A stretch of 64,000 bases of DNA from Phyllobacterium myrsinacearum (lineage in GTDB: Bacteria > Pseudomonadota > Alphaproteobacteria > Rhizobiales > Rhizobiaceae), in contig NZ_PVBT01000003.1 of assembly GCF_002980555.1 (NCBI RefSeq), positions 186,001 through 250,000 on the forward strand, given 5' to 3'. The position numbers were made by a program, and so were the translations under genes. This document shows positions 1 to 9,955 of the stretch, piece by piece. Below the pieces are notes generated by a model. That model was not told where the DNA came from. It did not search any database and saw only the letters and a program-made list of their open reading frames with translations. Positions within the stretch are counted from its first letter, which is position 1, and each line of letters begins with the position of its first letter.

Positions 1-102
1 GGTCGCGATGGTCAATTCTTCTGCAGACACAGTGCTGGCAAGAGCGCCGGTGGCGGCGGTCATGAGCAGCAGGTGCGTTGCCCTCCTCAAGGTAACGCTC
101 AT
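1..102 (-). CDS. ABC transporter solute-binding protein, N-terminus only
   Basis: Only the first 34 codons are inside the window; the gene runs off the left edge. The start ATG (100-102 on the minus strand) follows a strong GGAGGAGG ribosome binding site. The residues form a classic Sec signal peptide: Arg-Arg at positions 6-7, a hydrophobic Leu/Ala stretch, then a probable cleavage site near Val-Ser-Ala before Glu-Glu-Leu-Thr-Ile-Ala, a start typical of mature periplasmic binding proteins. It is divergent from a LacI-type regulator and a sugar kinase, so a sugar or polyol ABC transporter is the natural inference. The substrate cannot be read from this fragment. Confidence 0.6.
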   Translation of the reverse strand, partial: MSVTLRRATHLLLMTAATGALASTVSAEELTIAT

Positions 103-495
103 TTTTTCCTCCTCCAAGGTTAAGTCTACGAACTTTACGCACGTAAACTTAAAATAAGTCATACCAAAATATTTGCAGGTCTGTATACAAGATTCTGTAT
201 GGGGCCTTCCGCCAAAGCGGCACCTGCCGATGGAGCCAGTATGCATTCAGCATCGCCGTTCGGGGACATCGCGGGCTGACGGGCGTTACAGGAGCGAAAG
301 TTTGACATGATCCAGAATTGTTGTGGTTTAATCGAAAACTTGACGCATGTGATCGGCTCTGTAAATTTTTGTTTGGCCTCGCGGGTCGCGGGTGCCAGGC
401 ATATAAACGGAAAGACCGGTGAAATTGTCTCAGGACATTTTCTTCACAAGCACGGCGATGTCTCCTAAAACAGGCGAATCGATCGTGAAAAGGGA
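103..495. other. Divergent regulatory region between binding-protein gene and lacI-type gene
   Basis: This 393-bp stretch has no gene. It separates two divergent genes and so should hold both promoters. It contains a 14-bp palindrome at 134-147 (listed separately) and, toward the regulator, TTGACG at 340-345 with a TAAATT hexamer 16 bp further on, a weak promoter candidate. The centre is richer in A and T than the surrounding genes. Nothing else was recognised. Confidence 0.5.
134..147. promoter_or_regulatory. Candidate LacI-family operator upstream of the binding-protein gene
   Basis: TTTACGCACGTAAA is an inverted repeat (TTTACG / CGTAAA around CA), with the central CG steps usual for LacI-family operators. 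It lies about 30 bp upstream of the minus-strand start at 102. A related 14-mer matching 11 of 14 positions occurs at 1550-1563 ahead of the kinase gene. The regulator encoded between them is the likely ligand; this is inference from symmetry and position. Confidence 0.55.
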
Positions 496-1542
496 ATGCA
501 CGCGGTGAAAAAGACGATCAGAACAATGGAAGACTTTTCCGCGTTTGTGGGATTGTCGCGGCCAACCGTATCGAAATACTTCAACGATCCCGGCTCCGTG
601 CGCCAGAAAACCCGCGACATCATCGAGGCCGCGGTCAAGCAATCCGGCTTCCGTCCGAATATTTTCGCGGTCAATCTCAATCGCCGCCGCACCAATATTC
701 TCGGCATCATCATCCCGAATTCAACCGATCCGTTCTACACGGCCTTGACCCGTCGGATCGAAGGCATCGCCGAACAGGCCGGCTATCTTGCTTTTGTTCT
801 CAGCTCCGACGGCAAGCCGGAACTCGAAGAGCGTGCCATCGAAACCTTCAAATCGATGAATGTCGCCGGTTCGATCATCGCGCCGCTCGGCGTGCAGTCG
901 CACCAGGAAAAGCTGCTGAAACTGGGCGAGTCCATCCCCATGATCTATGTGGACTCTCCTCTGGATACGGTTTCGCCCTTTGTCGGTACCAACAACCGGC
1001 AGAGTTTCCAGCTTATTGTCGATTACCTCACCCGCTCCGGCGATGCCCCCTGCTATTTCGGCATGCCGCCGGTCAACAGCAATGCGTTCGAACGGCGCGA
1101 GGCCTATTGCGAGGCGATGGACAGCCTCAGGCTGGAGCCGCGCGTCGTCGAAGCGGAACAGGCGGCCGACTGGGATTTCGAAAAATCAGCGTTCGATGCC
1201 ACGAGCCAGATCCTGCGCAATGGCGGCTTTCCGACCAAAACCGTGCTCTGTGCCAATGACCGCGTGGCATTCGGGGTGATTGCCGCCGCATACCAGGCTG
1301 GCGTGAAGGTCGGGCGCGGCGAGGATTGCGATCTGCGCGTTGCGGGCCATGACGATCAACCCCTGTCACGCTACATGTGCCCGCCGCTGACGACGGTCGC
1401 CCAGAACTACAACGAGATCGGCAGGCTGGCGGCGGCGCTGCTGTTCCACAAGCTCGGCGAACATCAGGACTCCAAGTTCGAACTGCCAGCCAATGAACGG
1501 ATACTGCTGAACGCCGAGATCATGCTGCGCACATCCGCCTGA
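496..1542 (+). CDS. LacI-family transcriptional regulator
   Basis: DNA-binding repressor or activator of the LacI/GalR family, about 345 residues, the family's usual length. An N-terminal helix-turn-helix includes GLSRPTVSKYFND followed by the hinge region, and residues from about 62 form a periplasmic-binding-like effector domain (NILGIIIPNSTDPFY near the start). The longest frame opens at ATG 496, but the purine-rich AAGGGA abuts that codon directly; GTG 505 sits at normal spacing and may be the true start. It lies between a sugar-binding protein gene and a PfkB kinase/GatZ-type pair, so it probably controls that locus in response to the sugar or its phosphate. The ligand is unknown. Confidence 0.9.
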   Translation: MHAVKKTIRTMEDFSAFVGLSRPTVSKYFNDPGSVRQKTRDIIEAAVKQSGFRPNIFAVNLNRRRTNILGIIIPNSTDPFYTALTRRIEGIAEQAGYLAFVLSSDGKPELEERAIETFKSMNVAGSIIAPLGVQSHQEKLLKLGESIPMIYVDSPLDTVSPFVGTNNRQSFQLIVDYLTRSGDAPCYFGMPPVNSNAFERREAYCEAMDSLRLEPRVVEAEQAADWDFEKSAFDATSQILRNGGFPTKTVLCANDRVAFGVIAAAYQAGVKVGRGEDCDLRVAGHDDQPLSRYMCPPLTTVAQNYNEIGRLAAALLFHKLGEHQDSKFELPANERILLNAEIMLRTSA

Positions 1543-1549
1543 TATAAAC

Positions 1550-1563
1550 TTGTCGCGCGTAAA
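1550..1563. promoter_or_regulatory. Candidate LacI-family operator upstream of the sugar kinase
   Basis: TTGTCGCGCGTAAA matches the palindrome at 134-147 at 11 of 14 positions, with the right half CGTAAA conserved. It sits just behind the regulator's stop codon and ahead of a TTGACA hexamer at 1574-1579, in the right place to control the kinase/epimerase operon. Confidence 0.45.
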
Positions 1564-1573
1564 GATTTATTTG

Positions 1574-1601
1574 TTGACACGGAAATTATAGAGCTTATCT
1601 G
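1574..1601 (+). promoter_or_regulatory. Candidate promoter of the kinase/epimerase operon
   Basis: A perfect -35 TTGACA at 1574-1579 is followed after 16 bp by TATCTG at 1596-1601. The kinase start lies about 50 bp downstream. The -10 match is only partial, so the exact register is uncertain. Confidence 0.4.
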
Positions 1602-1654
1602 TTTGTGCCGAGCGTATTGACGATTCAAGCGCGAGACAACAGGCAGACAGCGAC

Positions 1655-2641
1655 ATGACGGTTGACGTGACCCCCTCCTCCCTGGCCCCGGAGAGCCTTG
1701 GCCCGACCATCACCGTTGGTGAAATCCTCGTCGAGATCATGGCCACGACGATCGGCAAGGGATTTCTCGATGCCCAGCCGCTGGTCGGTCCGTTTCCAAG
1801 TGGTGCGCCGGCTATCTTTATCGACCAGGTGGCCAAACTCGGCGGACAGGCCGGCATCATTGCCGCGGTCGGCAATGACGATTTCGGGCGCCTGAATGTC
1901 GAACGGCTGCGCCGGGATGGTGCCGATGTCTCGGCCATCGCCGTCAGTTCCGATTATCCCACAGGCAGCGCCTTTGTCCGCTATGCCGATGATGGCACGC
2001 GTGATTTCGTCTACAACATCGCCCGCAGTGCCGCAGGCGAAATCGACCTGAACGACAGCGCCAGGGCCCTCATCGCGCGGGCCGGTCATTTGCATGTCAT
2101 GGGATCCGCCCTGTCGATCCCGGCGGTTTGGCCGATCATCGACTACGCCCTCGGGGAGATCAAGAAGCGCGGCGGCACCCTCTCGCTCGATCCCAATATG
2201 CGCAAGGAACTGGCTGCCGGTGAAGAGACCGGACGCCAGTTCAAAGCGCTCGTTGCGGCGAGCGACCTGCTCCTGCCGTCGGGTGACGAGCTTTTCGTGG
2301 CCTGCCCGGCTGCCTCCGCAGACGAAGCCATCAACACCCTGCTCGCCTCGGGGATCGCGGAAATCGTGGTGAAGCGCGGCCAGCATGGCTCGGCGCTCCA
2401 TACCAATGCGGGCCGTGTCAGCCGTCCGGCATTCCTCGTTGAAGAAATCGACCCGACCGGCGCCGGCGACTGCTTCGGCGCCACCTATCTCACCTGCCGC
2501 CGTCTCGGTCATTCGGCGGAGCAGTCCCTCGACTATGCCAATGCCGCCGGTGCCCGCAATGTGACCCGCCGCGGCCCCATGGAAGGCACGTCGACCTTCC
2601 CGGAACTTGACCAGTTCATCGCTGCGACACCAAGGAAGTAA
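1655..2641 (+). CDS. PfkB-family sugar kinase, probable tagatose kinase
   Basis: Ribokinase/PfkB-family ATP-dependent carbohydrate kinase of 328 residues, normal for the family. The C-terminal signature [11 protein letters not shown] (about residues 266-276) carries the catalytic Asp and anion-hole glycines. An N-terminal glycine-rich sugar-binding region includes [11 protein letters not shown] and [16 protein letters not shown]. It ends 1 nt before a GatZ/KbaZ-family gene, so the two are translationally linked. In Agrobacterium, a kinase/GatZ-type pair has been described that phosphorylates D-tagatose at C6 and then epimerises tagatose 6-phosphate to fructose 6-phosphate. The same role is inferred here. 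The family is assured; the substrate is not. Confidence 0.85.
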   Translation: MTVDVTPSSLAPESLGPTITVGEILVEIMATTIGKGFLDAQPLVGPFPSGAPAIFIDQVAKLGGQAGIIAAVGNDDFGRLNVERLRRDGADVSAIAVSSDYPTGSAFVRYADDGTRDFVYNIARSAAGEIDLNDSARALIARAGHLHVMGSALSIPAVWPIIDYALGEIKKRGGTLSLDPNMRKELAAGEETGRQFKALVAASDLLLPSGDELFVACPAASADEAINTLLASGIAEIVVKRGQHGSALHTNAGRVSRPAFLVEEIDPTGAGDCFGATYLTCRRLGHSAEQSLDYANAAGARNVTRRGPMEGTSTFPELDQFIAATPRK

Positions 2642-2642
2642 G

Positions 2643-3911
2643 ATGTTCAAATCCCTCGCCCAGTTGGCCACGGCGCACCGCAATGGTGACAATGCCGGTA
2701 TCACATCTGTCTGCTCCGCCCATCCGCTTGTCATCAGGGCGGCGCTGCGCCGCGGCAAAAAGCACGGGCAGATCGTTCTCATCGAGGCAACCTGCAACCA
2801 GGTCAACCAATATGGCGGCTATACCGGCATGACGCCGGTCGACTTCGTCGTCTTCGTCGAAGCGATTGCCCGCGAGGAAGGCTTTGACCGCAACAATCTC
2901 ATTTTCGGCGGCGATCATCTCGGTCCCAATCCATGGCGCAAGCTGCCGGCCGAAGAGGCCATGGCCAAAGCTGAAGCCATGGTGATCGATTACATCCAGG
3001 CCGGGTTCACCAAGATCCATCTCGATGCCAGCATGGGCTGCGCCGGCGAGCCGCCAGCGCTCGATGACGCGGTTACGGCCCAGCGTGCCGCACGGCTTGC
3101 CAAGGCTGCCGAGCAGGCGGCGGCGGCAAGCGGCTTTGCCCTGCCCAATTACATCATCGGCACGGAAGTGCCGGTTCCGGGCGGCGCGGATCACGCGCTT
3201 ACCGAGGTCACACCCACCAGCCCGGATGCGGCACGCCACACGATTGCAGTTCACCGCGCACGCTTTGCCAGCGAAAGACTTCAGGCTGCCTTTGACCGGG
3301 TCATCGGCATTGTCGTGCAGCCCGGCGTCGAATTCGGCAATGAGAATGTCGTCGAATACAGGCCGGATCAGGCCGTGGCGCTGACGAAACTCTTGGCGCA
3401 TGAACCGCAATTCGTGTTCGAAGCCCATTCCACCGACTACCAGAGCGTGCAGTCGCTTTCGGCGCTCGTGCGCGACGGGTTCCCGATTCTCAAAGTCGGC
3501 CCCGGCCTGACCTTTGCACTGCGTGAAGCGCTCTACGGGCTCGACCTGATCGCATCGGAACTGGACAAGGCTTACGGCGAACGTCCGCTTGCCCGTGCCA
3601 TGGAACGCCTGATGCTGGACAAGCCGGGGCACTGGGCGTCGCACTATCATGGAACGGATGATGCGCTCTATGTGCAGCGCCACTACAGCTACAGCGACCG
3701 CATCCGCTATTACTGGACCGAGCCGGAAGCCGTGGAGGCCGTCAACAAGCTCATGGCCGCTCTTGCCGGGCGCGACATTCCGGAAACGCTGCTGCGGCAG
3801 TTCCTGCCCGATCTTGCCGTTCCTCCGGCGGACCGCAGCAAACCGGAAGCCATCCTGATTGCCGCCATCGACCGCGTGCTTGCGGATTATTCCGCTGCCT
3901 GCGGCTGGTAA
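2643..3911 (+). CDS. GatZ/KbaZ-family protein, probable D-tagatose 6-phosphate 4-epimerase
   Basis: Member of the family usually annotated as the non-catalytic subunit of class II tagatose-bisphosphate aldolase, 422 residues as expected. Family features include TSVCSAHPLVI near residue 20, EATCNQVNQYGGYTGM, GGDHLGPNPW and HLDASM. The ATG at 2643 starts one base after the kinase stop; an upstream extension would lie wholly inside the kinase. No GatY/KbaY catalytic aldolase is present nearby. Stand-alone members in rhizobia have been shown to be tagatose 6-phosphate 4-epimerases, which fits the kinase partner. The name 'aldolase subunit' should therefore be treated with caution. Confidence 0.85.
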   Translation: MFKSLAQLATAHRNGDNAGITSVCSAHPLVIRAALRRGKKHGQIVLIEATCNQVNQYGGYTGMTPVDFVVFVEAIAREEGFDRNNLIFGGDHLGPNPWRKLPAEEAMAKAEAMVIDYIQAGFTKIHLDASMGCAGEPPALDDAVTAQRAARLAKAAEQAAAASGFALPNYIIGTEVPVPGGADHALTEVTPTSPDAARHTIAVHRARFASERLQAAFDRVIGIVVQPGVEFGNENVVEYRPDQAVALTKLLAHEPQFVFEAHSTDYQSVQSLSALVRDGFPILKVGPGLTFALREALYGLDLIASELDKAYGERPLARAMERLMLDKPGHWASHYHGTDDALYVQRHYSYSDRIRYYWTEPEAVEAVNKLMAALAGRDIPETLLRQFLPDLAVPPADRSKPEAILIAAIDRVLADYSAACGW

Positions 3912-4046
3912 TGGGCACCCGGCACGATCCCGTCCGTCCAAGCGCGGCAACGCGCCGCGAGACCTGCTGTCGATCCACCCTTTGCCTTCTCGGCAAAAGG
4001 CTTTAAACAGCAGGGGAATATTGGACGATTTCCATAGGAGTGCCTG

Positions 4047-5015
4047 ATGACAATCACGAAGCCAAAACTTGTCACGATTTTCGGGGGTTCGGGTTTTGTC
4101 GGTCGTCACGTCGTGCGGGCCCTGGCCAAGCGCGGCTATCGCGTGCGCGTTGCCGTGCGCCGGCCCGACCTTGCTTTTCATCTGCAACCGCTCGGCGGCG
4201 TTGGCCAGATCCAGGCGGTTCAGGCCAATCTGCGTTACCGCTGGTCGATCGACCGCGCCGTTGCCGGCTCCGATCACGTCATCAATCTCGTCGGCATTGC
4301 CTATGAAAGCGGTGCCCAGCGCTTCAGCACCGTGCATGAGTTCGGCGCCCGCGCCGTGGCCGAGGCTGCGCGCGCGGCCGGCGTTCCGCTGACCCACATG
4401 TCCGCGCTTGGCGCCGATGCGCACTCGCTCTCGCTTTATGCCAGCACCAAGGGCCGCGCTGAAGCTGCCGTGCACGAGACATTGCCCGATGCGGTGATCA
4501 TCCGCCCATCGATCGTGTTCGGGCCGGAAGATGATTTCTTCAACCGGTTTGCCGGTATGGCGCGCATCTCGCCCTTCCTGCCGCTGATCGGCGGCGGCAA
4601 GACCCGGTTCCAGCCGGTTTATGTCGGCGACCTCGCAGAGGTGTTTGCCCGCTCGGTCGACGGCTCGCTCAATGCCGGACAGGTCTATGAACTCGGCGGC
4701 GCCGAGGTACTGACATTCCGCCAGTGTCTGCAGGAAACCCTGCGTATCATCGGGCGCAAGCGCATCATGATCTCCATTCCATGGTGGGTTGCCAAGCTTC
4801 AAGGCTCCGTTCTCGGCCTTCTGCCGAAACCGCTTCTGACCAGGGATCAGGTGGTGCTGCTTGAGAAGGACTCGGTTGTGTCCGAGGCGGCAAAGAGCGA
4901 CAATCGCACGCTGGAAGGCCTTGGCATCCAGCCGCAGACAATCGATACGATCCTGCCGTCCTATCTCTGGCGCTTCCGTGCGCAGGGGCAGTATTCGAGC
5001 CAGAAACCCGCCTGA
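4047..5015 (+). CDS. NDUFA9-like atypical short-chain dehydrogenase
   Basis: Extended/atypical SDR-family NAD(P)-binding protein of 322 residues, like the complex I accessory subunit NDUFA9 and its bacterial relatives. A Rossmann glycine motif, GGSGFVGRHV, lies at about residues 11-20, and YASTKG near 131 resembles the SDR YxxxK. The segment RPSIVFGPEDDFFNRF is characteristic of the group. The start has TAGGAG at 4035-4040. It stands alone, ending at a bidirectional terminator shared with uppP. In alphaproteobacteria such proteins are thought to help complex I assembly or stability, but no reaction is assured. Confidence 0.85.
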   Translation: MTITKPKLVTIFGGSGFVGRHVVRALAKRGYRVRVAVRRPDLAFHLQPLGGVGQIQAVQANLRYRWSIDRAVAGSDHVINLVGIAYESGAQRFSTVHEFGARAVAEAARAAGVPLTHMSALGADAHSLSLYASTKGRAEAAVHETLPDAVIIRPSIVFGPEDDFFNRFAGMARISPFLPLIGGGKTRFQPVYVGDLAEVFARSVDGSLNAGQVYELGGAEVLTFRQCLQETLRIIGRKRIMISIPWWVAKLQGSVLGLLPKPLLTRDQVVLLEKDSVVSEAAKSDNRTLEGLGIQPQTIDTILPSYLWRFRAQGQYSSQKPA

Positions 5016-5037
5016 TTCCAGCGGTACAGTTCCAAAC

Positions 5038-5065
5038 AAAACCCCGGCTTCGACCGGGGTTTTTT
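5038..5065. terminator. Bidirectional rho-independent terminator
   Basis: Stem AAAACCCCGG / CCGGGGTTTT (5038-5047 and 5054-5063) with a 6-nt loop, T-rich on both strands. It lies between the convergent NDUFA9-like gene and uppP. Confidence 0.85.
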
Positions 5066-5071
5066 GTCTTC

Positions 5072-5878
5072 CTACTTCGCCAGGATGAGGGCAATCAGGC
5101 CGACCGTCCCGACGATCACCCGCCAGTAGGCAAACAATGCAAAGCCGTGGCGCGAGACGTAATCCAGGAGATAACGCACGACGAAGACGCCCGATATGAA
5201 GGCGGCGATAAAACCGATGGCGATCAGCGATGCATCGTTCAGCGTCAGCACATCGCGATTCTTGAAGAGATCATAGGCAAAGGCGCCCGCCATGGTCGGC
5301 ATCGCCAGGAAGAACGAGAATTCAGCCGCCGAGCGCTTGTCCGCGCCAAGCAGGAGCGCGCCGACGATGGTCGAGCCGGACCGCGATGTTCCGGGGATCA
5401 TGGCAAGGCACTGGATGAAGCCGATCTTCAGGCAGAGCGACAGGGGATAATCCATCACATTGGTATAACGCGGCTTCAGATCGAGCCGGTCCACCCAGAG
5501 AAGGATGATGCCGCCGACAATCAGCATGATGCAGATCAGCATCGGCGATTCAAACAGCACGGCCTTGATGAACCCATGCGCCAGCACGCCGATGACGACG
5601 GCCGGCAGGAACGCGACGAGAATGCCGGCGACGAAACGGCGGGTGCCCGCATCGCTGGGAAGGTCCCGGGCAATTTTCAGGAGGCGGCCGAAATAGACGG
5701 TGAGAATGGCCAGGATCGCGCCAAGCTGGATCAGAACCTCGAATGTCTTGCCGTTTGATTCAAAGCCGAGGAAGCGTCCGGCCAGCAGCAGGTGGCCCGT
5801 GGAGGAGACCGGTATAAACTCTGTTAACCCTTCCAGCAATCCGAGAAAAAGGGCTTCGACAATTGTCTGCGATTCCAT
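5072..5878 (-). CDS. uppP: Undecaprenyl-diphosphatase (BacA/UppP)
   Basis: Integral membrane phosphatase that dephosphorylates undecaprenyl pyrophosphate and recycles the lipid carrier for peptidoglycan and other envelope polymers; loss typically sensitises cells to bacitracin. Both signature motifs are present: [14 protein letters not shown] near residues 16-29 and PGTSRSG near 162, which together form the active site. The 268-residue length and multiple hydrophobic segments match the family. It stands alone, convergent with the preceding gene and divergent from an FzlA-like gene. Confidence 0.97.
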   Translation of the reverse strand: MESQTIVEALFLGLLEGLTEFIPVSSTGHLLLAGRFLGFESNGKTFEVLIQLGAILAILTVYFGRLLKIARDLPSDAGTRRFVAGILVAFLPAVVIGVLAHGFIKAVLFESPMLICIMLIVGGIILLWVDRLDLKPRYTNVMDYPLSLCLKIGFIQCLAMIPGTSRSGSTIVGALLLGADKRSAAEFSFFLAMPTMAGAFAYDLFKNRDVLTLNDASLIAIGFIAAFISGVFVVRYLLDYVSRHGFALFAYWRVIVGTVGLIALILAK

Positions 5879-6039
5879 GATTATAACTTCCGATGGTGAT
5901 CCCGGTCAGGATGATCACATGCTGTTTGCTTGTCTCACGCCGCGGTTGCGCCTATAGGTTCGCATAGACTCAAGGGCTGGCGAGCAATACGCTGCCCCCT
6001 GATAAAATGCCAGTTCGAAAGATTTATGAAACACCTGCC

Positions 6040-6732
6040 ATGTTGACGCTTTTCCATCATCCGATGTCCACCGGTTCGCGCTATGCCCGGCTTATCCTCA
6101 ACGAATATGATATTGAAGTTGAGCTGATCGAGGAAAACAGCTGGTCGAGGCGCAAGGAGTTTCTGGCGCTCAACCCTGCCGGTACGCTGCCTGTGCTGCT
6201 GGCGGAAGGAGATGTTCCCGTTGCCGGCGCCACGGTGATTTCCGAATATATCGATGAGACGCGCGGCGCCCTCAAGCGCAGCCGCCGCCTGTTTCCCGAG
6301 GACTCGCTCAACCGCGCCGAAGTGCGCCGCCTGGTCGACTGGTTTCTGATCAAGTTCGAAAATGAAGTGACGCGGCACATGGCGCGCGAGCGTATTTTCA
6401 AACTGCACATGACCGCCGAACAGGGCGGCGGCGCACCGGATTCCACCGCCATCCGGGCCGCCCGCGCCAATATCACCCAGCACATGAAATATATCGACTG
6501 GCTGACCGCCACGCGCAACTGGCTGGCCGGGCCGACGCCGAGCTATGCCGACATGGCCGCGGCCGCGTCGATTTCCATTCTCGACTATCTCGGCGAGATC
6601 AAGTGGTCTGAATACAAGGCCGCACGCGACTGGTACACGCGCATGAAATCGCGCCCCTCCTTCCGCCCGTTGCTGGCGGACCGGGTGCGCGGCCTGCCGC
6701 CATCATCGCATTATGGCGATCTGGATTTCTGA
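6040..6732 (+). CDS. fzlA: Glutathione S-transferase-like protein, probable FtsZ-binding FzlA
   Basis: GST-fold protein with an N-terminal thioredoxin-like domain (LTLFHHPMSTGSRYARLILNE, then NPAGTLPVL) and an all-helical C-terminal domain. Starting at ATG 6040 gives 230 residues, the size of Caulobacter FzlA; the frame could open 11 codons earlier at 6007 but that adds no homologous residues I recognise. The C-terminal tail ending HYGDLDF resembles the FzlA tail needed for FtsZ binding. FzlA curves FtsZ filaments and links Z-ring activity to constriction. It overlaps queG by 1 nt (TGATG). The GST family is certain; the FzlA assignment is inferred from length, tail and context. Confidence 0.75.
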   Translation: MLTLFHHPMSTGSRYARLILNEYDIEVELIEENSWSRRKEFLALNPAGTLPVLLAEGDVPVAGATVISEYIDETRGALKRSRRLFPEDSLNRAEVRRLVDWFLIKFENEVTRHMARERIFKLHMTAEQGGGAPDSTAIRAARANITQHMKYIDWLTATRNWLAGPTPSYADMAAAASISILDYLGEIKWSEYKAARDWYTRMKSRPSFRPLLADRVRGLPPSSHYGDLDF

Positions 6733-7910
6733 TGCTGCCCGCGGATGCAAAAGCCGCGACACGCTCAGGGCCAAAGGCGCAGCCGCATCGGCTGAAAGAA
6801 TTCATCATGGAGGAGGCGCGGGCCGCAGGCTTCGACCTCGTCGCGATCACGCGGCCGGATGCCATTCCGCTCGCCGAAGAACGCTTGCGCCACTATCTGG
6901 AGAAAGGCCGCCACGCCAGCATGGCCTGGATGGCGGAAACCGCCGAACGCCGCGCCAATCCCCAGACGCTATGGCCCGACGTGCGCTCGATCATCGTGCT
7001 GGCGATGAATTACGGCCCGGACAGCAATCCCCTGGAAATCCTCGCCCGCAAAGACAAGGCGGCGATTTCGGTCTATGCGCAGAACCGTGACTATCACGAT
7101 ATCATCAAGGGCAAGCTGAAGGGCGTCGCCAGCCGGTTTGCTTCGCGGGCCGCGGGCGAAAACGTCAAGGTGTTCGTCGACACGGCGCCGGTGATGGAAA
7201 AGCCGCTCGCCGAGGCGGCCGGTCTGGGCTGGCAGGGCAAACACACCAATCTCGTCAGCCGCAGCCATGGCTCCTGGCTGTTCCTGGGCACCATCTTCAC
7301 CACGGCTGAACTCGAGCCGGACGGGCGGGAAGCCGATCATTGCGGCTCCTGCCGGGCCTGTCTCGACATCTGTCCGACCAATGCTTTCCCGGCACCCTAC
7401 CAGCTCGACGCCCGGCGCTGCATTTCGTATCTGACCATCGAGCACAAGGAACCCATTGCGCCGGAATTCCGCAAGGCCATGGGCAACCGCATCTACGGCT
7501 GCGACGATTGTCTTGCGGTCTGCCCGTGGAACAAATTTGCTGCGACGGCGCGCGAAGCCAGGCTGCAGGCGCGCGACGATCTGAAAGCTCCGGACCTTGC
7601 AACCTTCCTCGCGCTTGATGATGCCGCGTTCCGCACACTCTTCTCCGGTTCGCCGGTCAAGCGCATCGGCCGGGACCGCTTCCTGCGCAACGTACTGATT
7701 GCCAGCGGCAATTCCGGACAACCCGATCTGGTTGCGCTGGTCGAGCGGCATCTCGACGATCCCGCCCCCATCGTGCGCGGCGCCGCCGTCTGGGCCCTCG
7801 GGGAGCTTGTCGATGCGGCGCATTTTGCTACTCTGCAAATACGCTACGCTGCGCAGGAAAACGATCCCGGCGTACTGACCGAATGGCGCAATGCAGGAAA
7901 GAAACAATGA
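6732..7910 (+). CDS. queG: Epoxyqueuosine reductase QueG
   Basis: Cobalamin- and iron-sulfur-dependent enzyme that reduces epoxyqueuosine to queuosine at tRNA position 34. Two 4Fe-4S binding motifs are visible, CGSCRACLDICP near residue 204 and CDDCLAVCPW near 257, and a HEAT-like repeat lies near residues 320-385 (DPAPIVRGAAVWALGEL). Length is 392 residues, normal for the longer HEAT-containing form. The start ATG overlaps the upstream stop by 1 nt, and the stop overlaps the next gene's ATG, so three genes appear to form one operon. Confidence 0.96.
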   Translation: MLPADAKAATRSGPKAQPHRLKEFIMEEARAAGFDLVAITRPDAIPLAEERLRHYLEKGRHASMAWMAETAERRANPQTLWPDVRSIIVLAMNYGPDSNPLEILARKDKAAISVYAQNRDYHDIIKGKLKGVASRFASRAAGENVKVFVDTAPVMEKPLAEAAGLGWQGKHTNLVSRSHGSWLFLGTIFTTAELEPDGREADHCGSCRACLDICPTNAFPAPYQLDARRCISYLTIEHKEPIAPEFRKAMGNRIYGCDDCLAVCPWNKFAATAREARLQARDDLKAPDLATFLALDDAAFRTLFSGSPVKRIGRDRFLRNVLIASGNSGQPDLVALVERHLDDPAPIVRGAAVWALGELVDAAHFATLQIRYAAQENDPGVLTEWRNAGKKQ

Positions 7911-8775
7911 TGCGGATTTTTCTCTTCGGGGCAGGTTATTCCGCCCGCGCTTTCGCCCGGATCATGGCCGGCACAACGGATTTCATCGGTGGAACGACAC
8001 GTGACAGCGACAAATTTGCGGCGCTCAAGCAGGATGGCATCACACCGTTCCTGTTTCAGGGCACCCACGCATCGCAGGAGATCGTCAGCGCGCTGGAAGA
8101 GGTGACCCACATCGTCATTTCGACGTCACCGGGCCAGACCGGCGATCCCGTTTATGCACAGTTCGGCGAAACGATCCGCTCCGCCATGCCGAAACTCCAA
8201 TGGATCGGCTACCTCTCCACCGTCGGCGTCTATGGCGATTATGGCGGCGCCTGGGTCGATGAGACCACGCCGTGCCATCCGGTTTCGGCACGCTCGGTCG
8301 AACGGGTCGATGCCGAACAGGACTGGCAGAAACTGGCCGATGCGCGCAAGGTACCTCTGGCGATCCTGCGTCTTGGCGGCATTTACGGGCCGGGCCGCAA
8401 TGCATTCGTCAATCTTGCCAATGGCACGGCGCGCCGCCTCAACAAGGCGGGACAGGTATTCAACCGCATTCACGTGGACGATATCGCCGGAGCCCTGCAT
8501 TTTCTCGCCGGACGCAATGAAGGCGGCGTGTTCAACATCACGGACGACGAGCCCGCACCGCCACAGGATGTGGTCGCCTATGCCGCCGAGCTGATGGGCA
8601 TCGAACCGCCGGCCGAAACCCATTTCGAAACCGCGGAACTGACACCCATGGCGCGGTCGTTCTACGGCGAGAACAAGCGCGTTTCCAACGCCCGCATCAA
8701 GAAGCTCGGCTTTGCCTTCCGCTATCCCGACTATGGAACGGCTTTTTCGATGATGTGGCGCAACGGGAGCTGGCG

Positions 8776-8779
<4 letters not shown>
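7907..8779 (+). CDS. SDR-family NAD(P)-dependent epimerase/dehydratase-like protein
   Basis: Atypical short-chain dehydrogenase of 290 residues, opening with the Rossmann-type [34 protein letters not shown] and [14 protein letters not shown] are typical of NAD-dependent epimerase-like SDRs related to YeeZ. I chose ATG 7907 because it gives a 4-nt overlap (ATGA) with the queG stop and has AGGAAAG 6-12 nt upstream; an earlier ATG at 7883 lies inside queG. The substrate is unknown. Its stop codon overlaps that of the convergent dehydrogenase gene. Confidence 0.85.
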
Positions 8780-9816
<1,037 letters not shown>

Positions 9817-9955
9817 GACATGGCCTCCATTCGAATCAGGTCGAGGCACGCACCTCATTGGCATATTGCGACTTTCGCGCGAATCTGGCCATCATAAAGC
9901 CCGGATTCCCGCCGCAAATTTGCGGGGATAGCCTCTCGTTTGGTGGACAGCGGTC

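Noticed and set aside
1625-2806. Long open frame on the minus strand opposite the kinase gene
   Set aside because: It is antisense to a convincing PfkB kinase, has no recognisable domain and no ribosome binding site. Third-position GC bias explains the absence of stops.
3960-4020. Hairpin CCTTTGCC / GGCAAAAGG after the GatZ-type gene
   Set aside because: The stem is short and mismatched and lacks a proper T-tract, so I did not list it as a terminator.
2616-5039. An 807-codon minus-strand frame across the GatZ-type and NDUFA9-like genes
   Set aside because: It runs opposite two real genes and their intergenic gap, with a low-complexity translation typical of GC-rich antisense.
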